A program made the position numbers and the translations under genes. From Datura wrightii (Eukaryota; Streptophyta; Magnoliopsida; Solanales; Solanaceae), in NCBI GenBank assembly GCA_035772735.1, contig JASDFA010000016.1:141434501-141498500 (forward strand): a stretch of 64,000 nt of DNA, given 5' to 3'. The notes below the pieces were generated by a model. The model had not been told where the DNA came from. It did not search any database and was given only the letters and a program-made list of their open reading frames with translations. Positions 22,839-35,637 of this stretch are shown one piece after another; the stretch's first letter is position 1; every line of letters starts with the position of its first letter.

Positions 22839-24263
22839 TGTTCGGTCTGCGTTATATGGGTATATAACTACACGCAAGTGCACGTGGTCGAACAAGTAGT
22901 AAAGTGGCTTAAGTAAGCCAAGTATCGATCCCACAGGGATTGGGATGAAATGCAATCTGCTCAAGTGTACTATATTTCGATTCTAAAAAAAAATGCAGAC
23001 AACAGTGTAACCAAGAAATTGATATTTCAATTTCTAATAATTATGCTAAGTCTTAAAAAATTATCTAATGTGAGTCTGAACTATGGATGTGAGCATGCTG
23101 AGGTTAAACGAACATGTAATGAAATTAATTATCGACATAATTTGGTTAGTCTTTTCCTTCGGTTGCTAGTCAATAACTATTGCCAAGGGATTAAAACTCT
23201 CATATTTAACCCCACTTAAGAGTCATGAACCATCCACCTACATTTCTGTGATTAAATGCAATTCATGTTCTAGCCATACAAACTCGGTTCCTAAATTGAC
23301 TAATACGACTTTCAGGTATATTTCTATCTTGAAAGTAAATCAATTCTCAATTTTCCCAAACTAAGAAAAGATCATATCCTATTAATTCACAACATTCCAA
23401 TTTCTTGCTCTCTCGAGTGAAACCGGACTTTTTAGATGTACATTAACGTAGGCCATACATTAATGCAGTAAGAACAAGAATTAATAGAACAACCATGGAA
23501 GAAAAGATGAAAAACCAAAGAATCAACAATTACATTTCACTACAATTGTTCATAACCTCAGCAAGAAGATGAATTAGCCACTCATTTGTGGATTAAACAT
23601 CGTTAAATGAGTGTTAAACATACAAGCAATTGAATACAAGGAGAAGGAAAGAGAGAAAAACCCTGATAATTTTGTCCCCTCAACTGCCTGTAACCCACGT
23701 TCTTGCTCCACCAAGTCAGAATATTGAAAAATGAACCTAAGTGTTCTATTTATACTAGTGGGAATTTTTCCCGGAATAACGAGCAACGTGTCATGGAGTG
23801 CATCGCGGAGCACTGCCTCCGTGACACGCTACGGACGCAGACCTTCACTGGAACTGGGGATCCAGGAAATAAAGCCCAACGTGGCACGGCGTGCAACGCG
23901 GAGCCAAGCCACTGTGCCACGGACCCATCGCGGACCCTCTCTGGAAAGTGGGCGAAAATTCCCTATCCAGGAAGAAGGCCTCCGCGATGGCAGCGTGACA
24001 CGGCTCCATCGCGGAGCCCCTTTATTTGATTCTTTCCACTGCCTTGTCCCTTGCTCACGTCCGAGTCCAACCCCGATATCTTCCAACATGCATTTAAGCT
24101 TCCCAAAATTACATTTTTCCTGCAAAACGATGCTAATCATGTTGGTTAGTATAAATTCACCTTTTATTACCAATTACATGAGAATGTATACACATTGATA
24201 GATAAACAAGGCTAAAATTCCACATTTGAGTATCAGTTGAGCATATAAATTTGCCCAAGATCA
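22839..24263 (-). repeat. Element A 5' LTR
   Basis: It is 1,425 bp, TGTTCGGTCTGCG...GCCCAAGATCA, and pairs with 14656-16074. The TATA box is at 23746-23755, with hairpin word 1 upstream of it in decayed form (CGTGTCATGGAG). It should drive the genomic RNA of A. Confidence 0.93.
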
Positions 24264-24268
24264 GAAGC
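24264..24268. repeat. TSD of element A, right copy (GAAGC)
   Basis: Perfect match to 14651-14655. ORF3 of B resumes here as the reverse complement of GAAGCACGTGGGCGTCTGTG. Confidence 0.93.
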
Positions 24269-24686
24269 ACGTGGGCGTCTGTGTCCCGCGCCCCTATGAT
24301 AACATTGAGTTGGTGGGGCTCAAAGGTGACATTTGCCCTCTGAGAGTCGGGTTCCAATTGACATAGAATTCCCGAATCAGGTGCAAGTTGCATTCCTTGG
24401 GCTCTTCAAAGATGAAGTTGAGCCCTGCTGCCTCGATCCTGTGGACAATCCTAGGGAACTCCTGTGCCAACGGTTCCCGTGCTATGTGTTCCTCGGGGAA
24501 GTACTTGCTCTCCTTGTGCTTGGCATACCACTTCTTCCCCTCTTCTGTCACCCACCTGGTTCCGTATTGGCAGCGTTGGCCGCGTGGAACCGCTGGTGCT
24601 GCTGGGACTGCTGTGCCCAGTCTGATTCTTTTTCTTCCGGCGCCAGATGTCGATGCGCCTTTCCCTTTTTCTTGCCTGCTTGCCAT
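24264..24686 (-). pseudogene. ORF3 N-terminal fragment of element B
   Basis: From ATG at 24686 (MASRQEKGKGAST) the protein matches ORF3 of A through REFYVNWNPTLRGQ, then shifts frame. Compared with A, 21 bp between two CTCTGA/TTCTGA repeats and one more base are missing near 24325-24345. The last part (VTFEPHQLNVIIGARDTDAHVL) is in another frame. Element A then cuts the gene. ORF3 of B was therefore probably dead independently of the insertion. Confidence 0.85.
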
Positions 24687-24691
24687 TGTTC

Positions 24692-25384
24692 CTGTCAAAC
24701 CAAACAGACAAGATCAACGTTAAGCCAATGAGCATTAGCTTCGACTAAGGTCGGGTTAAGCTCGGCTACCCCACACTTAGTCCTTAGCTAAAATTACAAC
24801 ATTATGGCAAAATCATATCTATTTACACACACAAACAACCAAATATACAACCATGCTTAGTGCATTTGAAGAATTCGACGGTATGTATTCTATGTACTAC
24901 TCAGACTTCGTACAGCTAACCACCGTCATTACCATCAATCACATTTTATCCCATCGCACTTAGCAAGGAAAAACAAAGAAACGAAAACAACAAGAATTTA
25001 TCTACATGAACCTATACAACTCACCCAATTCTTGCAAATTTCAATGTTCCCCTAACCCGAGAATTCATCGGTCTTTTAGCATAATAACAACTAGCACATC
25101 GACTCATCTCACTTAACATGTACAACCCATCATGAATTTCACTAGTTCACTACATTTGTCCACTTCAAATTCAAAAACAAGCCCTAGCTATGATTGTATC
25201 AACAAAAATTCGATTAAATTATGCCATTAACGAGTTCAAGCGATCACAATGATACTCCGAACATCCATCAACAACAATTTAATTGAATTTACGCTTAATT
25301 TCTACTTAGGGCAAGTTTAGCTCACATCACATGCTCAATATCAAAGAAAATCGACAGGAAATGAGAAGGAATTTAGGAACATAC
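24692..25384 (-). other. Candidate 5'-UTR intron of ORF3 in element B
   Basis: Donor GTTAAG|GTATGT at 25385/25384 and acceptor GGTTTGACAG ending at 24692, again five bases before the ATG. The length is about 693 nt, equal to A. Both splice sites survive although other parts have drifted. Confidence 0.55.
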
Positions 25385-26014
25385 CTTAACTTTGAAGAAT
25401 TGAAGAAAACTCAATGAAATCCTTGGCCTATTCCATGTCACGTTGAAGGGGGAGGGGTTTTAGGGAGTTTGGTCGCGGAGTGTGTGAGAAATAAGGAAAC
25501 GTGAGGGGGATTCGGGGTTTAAAAGTGGAAAAATCGCGGGGGTCACCCGACGACCCGGTGTGACCCGTCGCGATATACACAGCAACGTGTCACGGAGTGC
25601 ATCGCGGAGCACTGCCTCCGTGACACGGAGCTATCGCTTCTAGAATTCTTTTAAAATTCCGGATTTATACCTCAACGTGTCACGGAGGGTAACGCGGAGG
25701 CCCTCCTCCGTGACACGGAGCTATCGCCCTAGCTCACTGTTTTGCCACTTTTTCTTGATTTTCATACCTCGAATTTTCCTTTGCGATTCCTTGAATATTT
25801 TCCCTCCGTTCGACCTGAAATTCATTCTACTACAAGAAATTAGTTAGAATTATAGGTTTCACTCAAAATAAAAATAAAAATAAAAGCAAAAATAAAATCT
25901 AAAAATTTTGTTGTTAATCAAGAAAAGAAAAGAAAATGGATAAAAATAAATAAAAAAATCTATTCACAATTCAAAGAAAAATTTTCACGGGTTGCCTCCC
26001 GTGCAGCGCCTGGT
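25385..26014 (-). other. Spacer between gag-protease and ORF3, element B, with internal promoter candidate
   Basis: Non-coding. In minus-strand order it has a perfect hairpin CGTGTCACGGAGG/CCTCCGTGACACG (25676-25717), a second hairpin (25586-25627), TTTTAAAC (25517-25524), then the candidate exon up to the donor at 25384. The relic of the pol end (GGGAGGCAACCCG on the minus strand) is at about 25986-26000. Confidence 0.6.
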
Positions 26015-28423
26015 TTACCGTCGCGGCTCGACGTCATTCAGCTCAGTTGTCCTCTTGGGTGATGGATGTTTTCTCTCGAAAACCATCATCCCCCAGTAGT
26101 GCTTACATAGTTCAGGTGGTTTTCCCACTAACTCTCGTGAATCCTTTATCCGCGCATTATCAACTTGATCAATCACATTGATCTCCGAGAGTTCTTCGTA
26201 CACAGTCGAGAGCTTGGAGGCCTTGTACACATCAAACACTTCCACCTTGTTGCGTGCTCACATGGTTAGCTGCCCCGCAGCTACATCAATCAGCGCTTTC
26301 CCGGTCGCCAAGAAAGGACGTCCCAAACTAAATGGGACTTCCGCGTCTGGTTCAAAATCCAGCACGATGAAATCTACCAGGAAGATCAGGGAGCCAACTT
26401 GCACCAGAACGTCCTCCACCATGCCATCAGGTCTGGCTAAGGACCGATCCTCCAATTGCAAGATCACTGTTGTGGGTCTAGGACTTCCTAGACCTAGCTT
26501 TTTGAGTATCGATGACGGCATCAAATTAATGCTCGCTCCCAAATCACATAACCCATGAGCTCGGATACTCTGCCCAATAGTAATCTGTATAGTAAAGCTC
26601 CCAGGATCTTTGAGCTTTGTGGGCAGTCGATTTTGTATCCGGGAAGTGCACTCCTCCGTAAGAGCCACCGTAGCATACTCAGTCAACCGACTTTTGTTTG
26701 CCACGATGTCCTTTATATACTTGGCATACTTCGACGGCACTCCCTGCAAAACATCAACTAGAGGTAAGTTAATATGTACCTGTTTCAGCACCTCCATGAA
26801 TTTCTTGAAACACGCCTCCTCCTTGTGTTTCTTTAATCGTTGAGGGAACGGGGGTGGTGGTCTTTTTGATTCAGCTTCCTTAGTCTTCCCCCTCTCATCA
26901 CCTTGCTCCCTCTCGACTTTTGCTGCTCCCGATTGTTGAGGTGGTCTTTCTGGTTCCACCTCTTTCAGCTGCAAACCACTCCTTGTGGTCACCGCATTCA
27001 CCTGCTTGGGGTTGGGATCTGTGTCACTCGGAAGTCCTCCTCTAGGCTTGGTATTTTGGGCTCCAGCAAATTGCCCAAATTGATATTCAAGTGCCTTGGT
27101 AGCTAACTGGTTGTTTTTCACCTCGGCTGCCAATTTAACATAGTAAGCCTGCAATTGAGCTTGGTTAGCTATAATCGTCTTGAACATCTCCTCAATGCTG
27201 GGTGATGGTGGTGGAGGAGGTGCATTGTTGTTTCTAAATTATGCTTGATAATTCTGCTGCCCTCCTTGGTTCCTTTGCACACCCTTACTCGAACTTTGCC
27301 CCTGATGGTTGTTGCTACCCCAGGAGAAATTCGGATGATTCCTCCAATTGGAATTGTAGCTGTTGCCATACTGTTGGTGGTTGTTTCTTTGTATATTTCC
27401 CACAAAGTTCACCGAGTCTGGATTTGCTCCACAACACTCAGCTGAGTGCTTACTGCTCCCGCACACTTCACACCAAATCTGCTGCACTGCATTCACTGGG
27501 GCTTGAGGCTGGTTCATTGTCACGTTATTGAAGTGAGTGTTGAGTTGATTTTGTAAGGCAACTATTTGTGCAGCAATAGCTGTGAAACTATCCACTTCTA
27601 GAACTCCTGCTGCTTTCCTTGTCCCTCCTCTGGATGAATCAGCATTCCACTCCGGATTGCCCTGCGAAATACGGTTCAACAAGGTATACAGCTCCTCATA
27701 AGTTTTCTCCAGCGCTTGTCCCCCAGCTGCTGAGTCTAGCAATATTTTTGTATGGGGTTCCAAACCCTCTATAAAAGTGTGCACTAGCACATCATTGGAT
27801 TGATGATGATGAGGACAATCCCGCAACATGGACTTGAATATCTCCCAAGCCTGATATAGATTCTCTCCCTCTCTCTGTTAGAAACTTAGAATTTGACTTC
27901 TAAGTCTTGCTGTTTTACCGGAGGGAAAAAATCATATCAAGAATTTCCTTACAAGATCATCCCACGTAGAAATAGAGTTAGGTGGCTCAGCTTTCAATCA
28001 CCTCTTGGCTTCTCCCAATAGTGAAAATGGGAACAATGTAAGCCAGACATAATCTGATGACACTCCAGCGGGGATGTAAGTGTCACTTATCTCCAAAAAA
28101 TTTTGGAGATGCTGCTGTGGATCTTCATGAGGGAGACCTGTAAACTGCCCGCTAGTGTGCAGCAATTGCACCATGTTTTGTTTAAGCTCGAACCTCCCTC
28201 CTGGCTCAGGTTTGCGGATGCTAGATGTGACATTATTAGCATGTGGGATTGCCACCTCGCGAACCGGCCGAGCTGCTACTTCCTCGGGCACTAACATTGC
28301 CCGTACTACTGGTGGATTATGTTGTTGCTCCATAAGTGTTTGTCTGAGCAACTGCAACTTTCTTTCTAGAGCTTCTCTCCGCTGACGATGAAATAATCTT
28401 TCTGGCTCTAAATACGAGTCCAC
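26015..28423 (-). pseudogene. gag-protease of element B (several stops)
   Basis: Same domain order as in A. Frames are at 27998-28423 (gag N-terminus and core), 27239-27829 (gag C-terminus with WCEVCGSSKHSAEC), 26258-27187 (linker and protease, LCDLGASINLMPSS, FSLGRPF) and 26015-26245 (tail, natural end ELNDVEPRR before TAA). The frame is largely kept but stops replace a Trp after EAKR (about 27997), a Lys in SFKQ (about 27890), a Gln after QNYQA (about 27240) and a residue after AAGQLTM (about 26257). First ATG near the start is at 28333. Confidence 0.88.
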
Positions 28424-28554
28424 CAGCTCCTTGTCTCTTGCCAGTGTTCAACAGAGATTAAATCTGCAAAATACAGGCTAAGACCAAGTTGTCAACACTT
28501 AGGAAAATAAAAATTTAGTAAATTAACACTTAAGAAAATTTCACCAATTGCCAG

Positions 28555-28572
28555 TCCCCAGCAACGGCGCCA
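28555..28572 (-). other. Primer binding site, tRNA-Asp type (element B)
   Basis: The minus strand reads TGGCGCCGTTGCTGGGGA, with one mismatch to the site in A, 6 bases from the LTR. Confidence 0.85.
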
Positions 28573-28578
28573 AAAACT

Positions 28579-30005
28579 TGTTCGGTCGTTTGTTATATGG
28601 GTATATAACTACACGCAAGTGCACATGGTCGAACAAGTACTAAAGTGGCTCAAGTAATCCAAGTATGGATCCCACAGGTACTGGGATAAGGTAACAATTA
28701 ATCAAGTGTTACTATATTTTCAGTTTAACAATGAAGACAACAGTGTAACCAAGAGTTTGATATTTTTGGATTCTAATTTTTATGCTAAGTCTAAAACGAT
28801 TATCTAATGTGAGTCTGAACTATGAATGTGAGCATGCTGAGGTTAAATGAACATGTAAAGAAATCAATTATCAATATCATTTGGTTAGTCTTTTCCTCCG
28901 GTTGCTAGTCAAGAACTACTGCCAATGGATTAAAACTCTCGTATTTAACCCAACTTAAGAATCATGAACCGTCCACCTACATTTCTGTGATTAAACAAAA
29001 ATTCATGTTCTAGCCATACAAACCCGGTTCCTAAATTGACTAATACGACTTTCAAGTATATTTCTATCCTGAAGGTAAATCAATTGTCAATTTTCCCAAA
29101 CTAAGAAAGGATCATATCCTATTAATTCACAACTTTCCAATTTCTTGCTCTCTCGAGTGAAACTGGACTTTTTAGATATACATTAACGTAGGCCACACAT
29201 TAATGCAGTAAGAACAAGAATCAATAGAACAACCATGGAAGAATAGATGAAAAACCAAAGAATCAATAATCACATTTCATTACAAGTGTTCTTAACCTCA
29301 GCAAGAAGAGGAATTAGCCACTCATTTGTGGATTAAACATCATTAAATGAGTGTTAAACATACAAGCAATTGAATTCAAAGAGAAGGAAAGAGAGAAAAA
29401 CCCTGATAATTTCGTCCCCTCAACTGCTTGTAACCCACGTTCTTGCTCCACCAAGTCAGAATATTGAAAACATGAACCTAAGTGTTCTATTTATACTGGT
29501 GGGAATTTTTCCCGGAATAACAAGCAACGTGTCACAGAGTGCATCGCGGAGCACTGCCTCCGTGACACGCTACCGACACGGACCCTCACTGGAAGTTAGG
29601 GGTCCAGGTAATCAGGCTCAACGTGGCACGACGTGCAACGCGGAGCCAGGCCACCGTGCCACGGACCCAACGTGAACCCTTACTGGAAATTGGGCAAAAA
29701 TTCCCTATCCAGGCAGAATGCCTCCGCGATGGCAGCGTGACACGGCTTCATCGCGGAGCCTCTTTATTTTGTGCCTTCCAATGCCTTGTCCTTTGCTCAC
29801 ATCCGAGTCCAACCCCGATCTATTCCAACATGCATTTTAGCTTCCCAAAATCACATTTTACCTGCAAAACAATGCTAATCATGTTGGTTAGTATAAATTC
29901 ACATTTTATTACCAATCACATGAGAATGTATAAACATTGATAGATAAACAAGGCTAAAATGACACATTTGGGTATTACTTGGGCATATAAATTTGCCCAA
30001 GATCA
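28579..30005 (-). repeat. Element B 5' LTR
   Basis: It is 1,427 bp and pairs with 2657-4080 (both start TGTTCGGTCGTTTG). The TATA box is at 29487-29496 and hairpin word 1 at about 29528-29569. The right end is followed by the TSD GAGGA (30006-30010). Confidence 0.93.
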
Positions 30006-31109
30006 GAGGACTTTCTGTGGGAACACATATTGTAAGCTCTTGTGGTTCATAAACACATCCACATGGCCCCCATACAAGTAATGTTTACATATCTTCAATG
30101 CGAATACCACCGCTGCCAACTCTAGATCATGGGTCACGTAATTCTTCTCATGGGTCTTTAACTGTCTAGAGGCATATGCTATCACTTTCCCTCTTCATCA
30201 ATACACACCCGAGCTTGATTCTCGAAGCATCACAATACACCTCAAAACCATCAATGCCCTCGGGTAGGGTCAACACTAATGCGGTAGTAAGTCAAGTCTT
30301 CAACTCTTGGAAGTTCTTCTCGCAAGCCTCCGACCATTGAAACTTCACCTTTTTCTAAGTCAACTTGGAAAAAGGTGTTGCAATAGAAGAAAAACCTTCA
30401 ACAAACCTTCGGTAGTAGCCTGCTATGCCCAAGAAGCTCCGAATATCCGAAGGATTCACCGGTCTAGCCCAATTCTTCACCACCTCGATTTTCTGAGAAT
30501 CTACTTTTATGCCTTCTCTTGATACCATATGACCCAAAAATGCTACCGAGTTCAACCAAAACTCGTGCTTGCTGAACTTTGCATAAAATTGGTGATCCTT
30601 GAGAGTTTGAAGCACTACTCTCAAATGAGCGGCATGCTCCTCCTCGCTCCGAGAGTATATGAGGATGTCATTGATGAACACGATCACGAACATATCCAAA
30701 TATGGCTTGAACACCCTGTTCATTAGGTCCATGAAAGTTGTAGGAGCATTTGTTATTCCAAAAGACATAACCACAAACTCATAATGACATACCGCATCCT
30801 GAAGGCTGTCTTCAAAATATCACACTCCCGCACCCTAAGCTTGTGATACCCGAACCTGAGATCTATCTTTGAGAAACACTTGGCATCCTGAAGCTAGTCA
30901 AACAAATCATCAATCCTGGGAAAAGGATACCTATTCTTAACAGTGACCTCGTTCAATTGCCGATAATCAATGCACATCTGAAGCGAACCATCCTTCTTCC
31001 GAACAAATAAACTTGGTGCACCCCATGGAGACTTGCTCGGTCTAATGAATCCCTTATCTAACAGGTCGTTCAACTGATCCTTCAACTCCTTTAGCTCGGC
31101 TGGAGCCAT
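30006..31109 (-). pseudogene. Element C reverse transcriptase and RNase H (5' part)
   Basis: The RT begins MAPAELKELKDQLNDLLDKG and runs through KDGSLQMCIDYRQLNEV and SFGITNAPTTFMDLMN. The catalytic motif reads FINDIL instead of FIDDIL, so an essential Asp is Asn. RNase H carries AYASRQLKTHEKNY and THDLELAAVVFAL, and ends at YVFPQKVL, where B is inserted. A CAG-to-TAG stop lies at 30894-30896, and one base is missing at about 30790 in RYGHYEF. The enzyme is doubly inactive. Confidence 0.88.
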
Positions 31110-31731
31110 CTTGTAAGGAGAAATAGAGATAGGCTACGTGCTTGGGTAGAAGATTAATACCGAAATCGATTTTCCTCTCGGGAGGAACACCTGGAAAGTC
31201 ATCGGGAAAGACCTTCGGATACTCACATACCTCCAGAACTGACTGGATAGTCGGGGTCTCAGACTCAAAATCCTTAACCCTAAGTAAATGATACATGAAA
31301 CCCTTGAAAATCATCTTTCTGGCCTTAAGATATGAAATAAATCGACCTATTGGTACAACCGAACTACCCTTCCACTCCATGACCGACTCACCGGGAAAAC
31401 AGAATTCCACTACACGGGTTCTACAATTTACAGAAGCGTAACACTCACACAACCAATCCATTCCAAGAATAATATCAAAGTCAGTCATGGCTAACTCTAC
31501 AAGGTCTACAAAGGTGAATTTATGCAAGATAGTGATCGGGCATCCTCTATACACCCGCCTAGCTACAATTGAATCACAAACAGGAGTAGAAACTAAAAAT
31601 GGTTCTGACAGAGTGTCAGGACTAACTCCAAAGCTACTAGCAATGTAAGGTGTCACAAAAGACAAGGTAGCCCTCGGATATAGCAAAGCATAAACATCAA
31701 TATGGAAAACTTGTAACCTACTAGTGACCAC
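31110..31731 (-). pseudogene. Element C protease and linker to RT
   Basis: The protease reads YALLYPRATLSFVTPYIA, where DPGATLSFVTP is usual in this family, so the active-site Asp is Tyr and the Gly is Arg. It then reads FDIILGMDWL (ILGMDWL flap-side motif), RFISYLKARKMI and VFPDDFPGVPPERKIDF, the linker to RT. Confidence 0.82.
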
Positions 31732-32970
31732 ATCCAGTAAATTATCCTGCTCCTGATGTGAGTTGAGGGCATAGAATCTGCTTTGGCGCTATCTGCCACC
31801 CACATTAGGAGATGCTCCTTGTGGAGCTGAATGTACAGGAGCTGCTGTTGTCCTGGTGGTTTGTGCACCACCTCTATCACCATCTTGTCTAGAAAATGGA
31901 CACGCTCAACACATATGGCCAGACCTACCGTACCCATAGCAAATATCTGAGCCGAGAAAACACTCCCCGGTATGACTCTTGCCACAATTTTCGCAGGCTG
32001 GGGAGGTACACTCCACCTGTGTACCCCTCTGGTCCCTTAATTCTGAAGCCCTACTCTTCTGATCACCCTAGGGTCTGGATGGAACACTAGCTGATGATAG
32101 TGTTGGAGCTAGTGATCTCTGCTGAAACTGTGAGCGGCGACCACTGCCCGATCTCTGATGTGTAAATCCATGGCTATCCGCCCGAGCCCTCTTTACCTCC
32201 CTCTCTCGCATGAGCCGCCTCCATCTGCTGGGTGTACAACACGATACAAGAAAAGTCCATATTATGATAAAGAATAGCAGTCCTACAATCCTTATCTAAA
32301 TAACCCACCACATTATGAACGAATCAGCTCATCGCGCCCTCTGGTAAACCACTAACTCAGGGGAATATTTTAATAAGCAAGTGAACTCGAGAGCATACTC
32401 CTGTATCTTTATTCTCCCCTACTTAAAATTCACAAATTCTACTACCTTTAACTCCCTCATCTCCCGAGGGAAGAATCGATCTAGGAACGCCATATGAAAC
32501 TCCTCCCAACTAACTGGCCCTGCTCCAGTGGCCCTAGTGTCCCTCCATTGCTTGAACCAGATATGTGCGACCCCTTTCAGCTGATATGAGGCCAATTCTG
32601 CACATTCAACCCTATTCACCCCCATAACCTAGGTGATCTTCACAATCTCATCAATAAACTCATGCGGGTCCTCATCCACTTTGGACCCAAGGAACTTCGG
32701 AGGGTTCATCCTCAAGAAATCTCTAATCTGAGTCGCTGCCGCATTGCCATTCTGTGGGATATGCAAAATATTCTGTTGGTTGACCTGAGCAGTCAAGGCC
32801 TACGCCAACATCTAGATAGCCGCCCGAAACTCCGCGTGGGTAACTAGCTCTAGAGCCTGGGGCTCCTGAACAGGTGGAGCTTGCTGATGCCCATGACCAT
32901 TGGCATCTCTGTGGCCTTCATCGTTCCCATTTCTTCTTTTGTTCATTCTTCCGGGAGCCATGATTCTGCA
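31732..32970 (-). pseudogene. Element C gag (broken)
   Basis: The start is near 32961 (MAPGRMNKRRNG). The core ELASYQLKGVAHIWFKQW and FLDRFFPREMRELKVVEF is at 32419-32625. A decayed zinc knuckle, CYGYGRSGHMC, lies at about 31900-31945, with Tyr in place of the second Cys. Several frames are used. Gag would form the particle core and bind the RNA. Confidence 0.8.
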
Positions 32971-33151
32971 ATCACGAATAGCACAAATAAGAAGGATAGA
33001 AAGACTTTTCATCGCACGACATAGATCGTGAAAGAAGGGAACATTTCCTAAACATCTCGTAGCCTGTTCTTCATATGTATGGCACGCTTCACACCTATGA
33101 AAAAGACTACTTAACGCGGATTTTAGATACCCTAGGACACATCAAACCTAT

Positions 33152-33164
33152 GGCTCTGATACCA
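33152..33164 (-). other. Primer binding site, initiator tRNA-Met type (element C)
   Basis: The minus strand reads TGGTATCAGAGCC, complementary to the end of initiator tRNA-Met, 4 bases inside the 5' LTR. Confidence 0.9.
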
Positions 33165-33168
33165 AGTT

Positions 33169-35605
33169 TGTCACAACTCGAACATAGACCCGGATCATAA
33201 CATGGGACAAGAAACGCCGGAAGGCCCCAAGTCAACCCATGGCATAAGCATATCTAACTTCATTCACTTTAAGCGGAAGACTGATCATATAACATAGCAG
33301 AAACATAAACATAACATAACATGCCATAACATTCTGAAACACTGGACATATACATAAGTTGAATACTACATACTGTCTGAAAGCCTCTAGTATGTAAGAT
33401 GGGTTGATGGGACAACACCTCTAACTAACCTGACAAACAATTGAAACATAGAATAACATAAATGTCTACACAAATGGCCCCAAAACATGAGGACTCACCA
33501 ATAGTTCTGAAAGAGGACCCTGGGATGGACTAAGGATGAGGATGAGCCTGAGAGCCATCCTTGTATCATGAAACAATACAACATAGAAAGTATGCGGTCA
33601 GTACGTGGAATATACTGAGTATGCAAGGTATGTAAAACGGACATTTAAAATACATGAAACTCATAAAACATCATAAGAATAGGACATCATGCTCATATCG
33701 TAAATATCATGACATAACGTAAGGCCCAAGGTTTTCAAATCATTCGTAAACCATTCATTTTCATAATCATAAGAGACACTTTATAAAATCATCACTTGAG
33801 CCAATGACATAAACATAACAATGCATAACACCTGCGGAACAATGGGAGGACTCGTAATAACCGACACCATCATGGTAGATCCTTTCGTGATGCCCCAACT
33901 ATCTCACTCAAGTGGGCAGAGTCGCCCTTGGCTTTCCAGGTGAGGGACGTGCATTATGTGATATCACGAAAGAGGGGATTGTTATCATTGTAATGTATCA
34001 TAATAAACCCATGGTTTCACATTGTTATGAGTCACCGACGTAGTCCTTTGAATGCTAGGCTGCTCGGTGCTAGACACGGCTTCCAAAAATATGCATATTG
34101 GGCTCATACATAAATCAATAATATCATTCATTAAAATTCATGGCTAAAATAAACATTCATCATTCATTGATCCCCAATAAACATGATTAGTCAAGATTCA
34201 AAGGCCCTTTATTCGGCCAATCATCATCAATTGATAAATCATGAGATCCGTTTCATAAACTGTAAATCATTCTTTAATATGTGGACAATGTCCAATACTT
34301 TACCATGCTTTACAATACTCAATTCATTCGAAAACATGCTTATAAACATGGGTAACTTGAAAACATGCTTTTCATCATAAATAGTTCATAAATCATAAGG
34401 CCCAAGCATACTTGAAGATCATGCATATAACTTGTAAATCATCAAATCATGTTGGATATTTGAATAAATCCATTTTTCAAATCATAGATCATGCTGGGTT
34501 TGTAAATATCAAAAATTGAAGTGTAGATCATAAATCAATTCATCATAGATCATGCATAATTAGGGTTAATTGAGTAGAAATCAAAATCAATAAATTTATA
34601 ATCGAAAATAGTTATAAAATCTAATCAAAATCCATGGAATATGATGTAAATCACAATTCATAATAGCCCATTAGCCAAATATTAGATTTTCATGAAAATC
34701 GAATTCAAAACCCCATGAGATTTTTGGTAGATTTTTATAAATTGATAGAGAATGGGCATGGGTGTGAACGGAAACACCCATTCATAACCCTACATATTCT
34801 AAGGTTCCTTGATTGCCCAATGGAGGATTAATAGGGAAGAGCTTGAAGCTATTCTTGATCTCTCTCAAATTCTCTTAATTTGGATGCATGGGAAAGGCTT
34901 ATGCAAGAGGGAGTTAACATATCTTATCATGCCCAGAAAAATAAATAAGATGACGTAGTTTAGGGCCTTAGAGTATAGAAAGGTCAAAAATACTCTTAAT
35001 GGATTTTCCCTGAAAAAATGAACTGGGAGAACCAACGACTGATCCCACAAGTCGTTGCTTGAAACCATGACTCGTGGTATCCAGTCGTTGGGTCCACTGC
35101 TTCCCTTACACTTTTAGATTCTTCCCACAACTCAATAGGACGAGTCGTTAGTTCAAACGATGAGTTGCTAAATCGATTGTAGCCAGCCCCCTTCACAAAC
35201 CTGAATTTCCTTACCATGAACCACATCATGACTCGTGGTTGATTCCAATGAGTAGCGATAAACATCCGTTAGATGCACTGGAAGTCTGACCACCTAGATA
35301 ATGATTCGTGACAATGGATCGTCATAGCTCACAACAAGTCATTGAAAGACTCATTACATCCCCATGCTTAACTCCAACACTCACCTAGAATCCCCAACAA
35401 CGGCTCGTTGTTTCAAGCAACAAATCATTACTCCACCTGCTGTATCCACTGCCACCCGATCTCCCATAACCACGACTGCATAATTCGACCCGTGGTTTCC
35501 AACCACGAGTCTTTACGTCGTACGTTCTGTGATAGTTTCCCAACTTTTCAGCCAACTTCAAATTTTGATCCCGGGTCTAATCTTAGGCATTTTCGGGGTA
35601 TTACA
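33169..35605 (-). repeat. Element C 5' LTR
   Basis: It is 2,437 bp, TGTCACAACTC...GGGGTATTACA, and its right end matches 1-727. It contains ACTCGTGG/CCACGAGT hairpin words at 35030-35530, including the perfect CGTGGTTTCCAACCACG at 35491-35507. It is AT-rich elsewhere, and no host gene is inside. Confidence 0.9.
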
Positions 35606-35637
35606 TCTCCATATCAACTTTTGATTAGAAAATCTTG
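35606..35637 (+). pseudogene. Integrase scrap of element F between C and D
   Basis: These 32 bases read SPYQLLIRKSC in frame. The reading continues at 57486 as SCHLLFELEHKALWALKSLN, the Athila integrase stretch that precedes the C-terminus. The first five bases (TCTCC) should be the right TSD of C, and the last five (TCTTG, 35633-35637) are the left TSD of D (TCATG at 57486-57490, one mismatch). Confidence 0.8.

Larger units (their letters stand above)
14656..24263 (-). mobile_element. Element A: full-length non-autonomous Athila-derived retrotransposon
   Basis: It is 9,608 bp with LTRs of about 1.42 kb, tRNA-Asp primer site, gag-protease, an intact ORF3, a polypurine tract and TSD GAAGC. 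It belongs to the same family as B and sits inside the ORF3 of B. RT, RNase H and integrase are absent, so movement would need enzymes from another element. LTRs differ by roughly 3% in the stretch compared by eye (4 of 120 bases). Confidence 0.93.
2657..30005 (-). mobile_element. Element B: non-autonomous Athila-derived LTR retrotransposon
   Basis: LTRs at 2657-4080 and 28579-30005 start TGTTCGGTC and end GCCCAAGATCA, with TSD GAGGA. In minus-strand order it holds a 5' LTR, a tRNA-Asp primer site, gag-protease, a non-coding spacer, ORF3, a 3' spacer, a polypurine tract and a 3' LTR. RT, RNase H and integrase are absent. ORF3 is split by element A, and its 3' end is present three times because of a 4-kb tandem duplication. 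Without these additions B would be about 9.7 kb. Confidence 0.9.
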
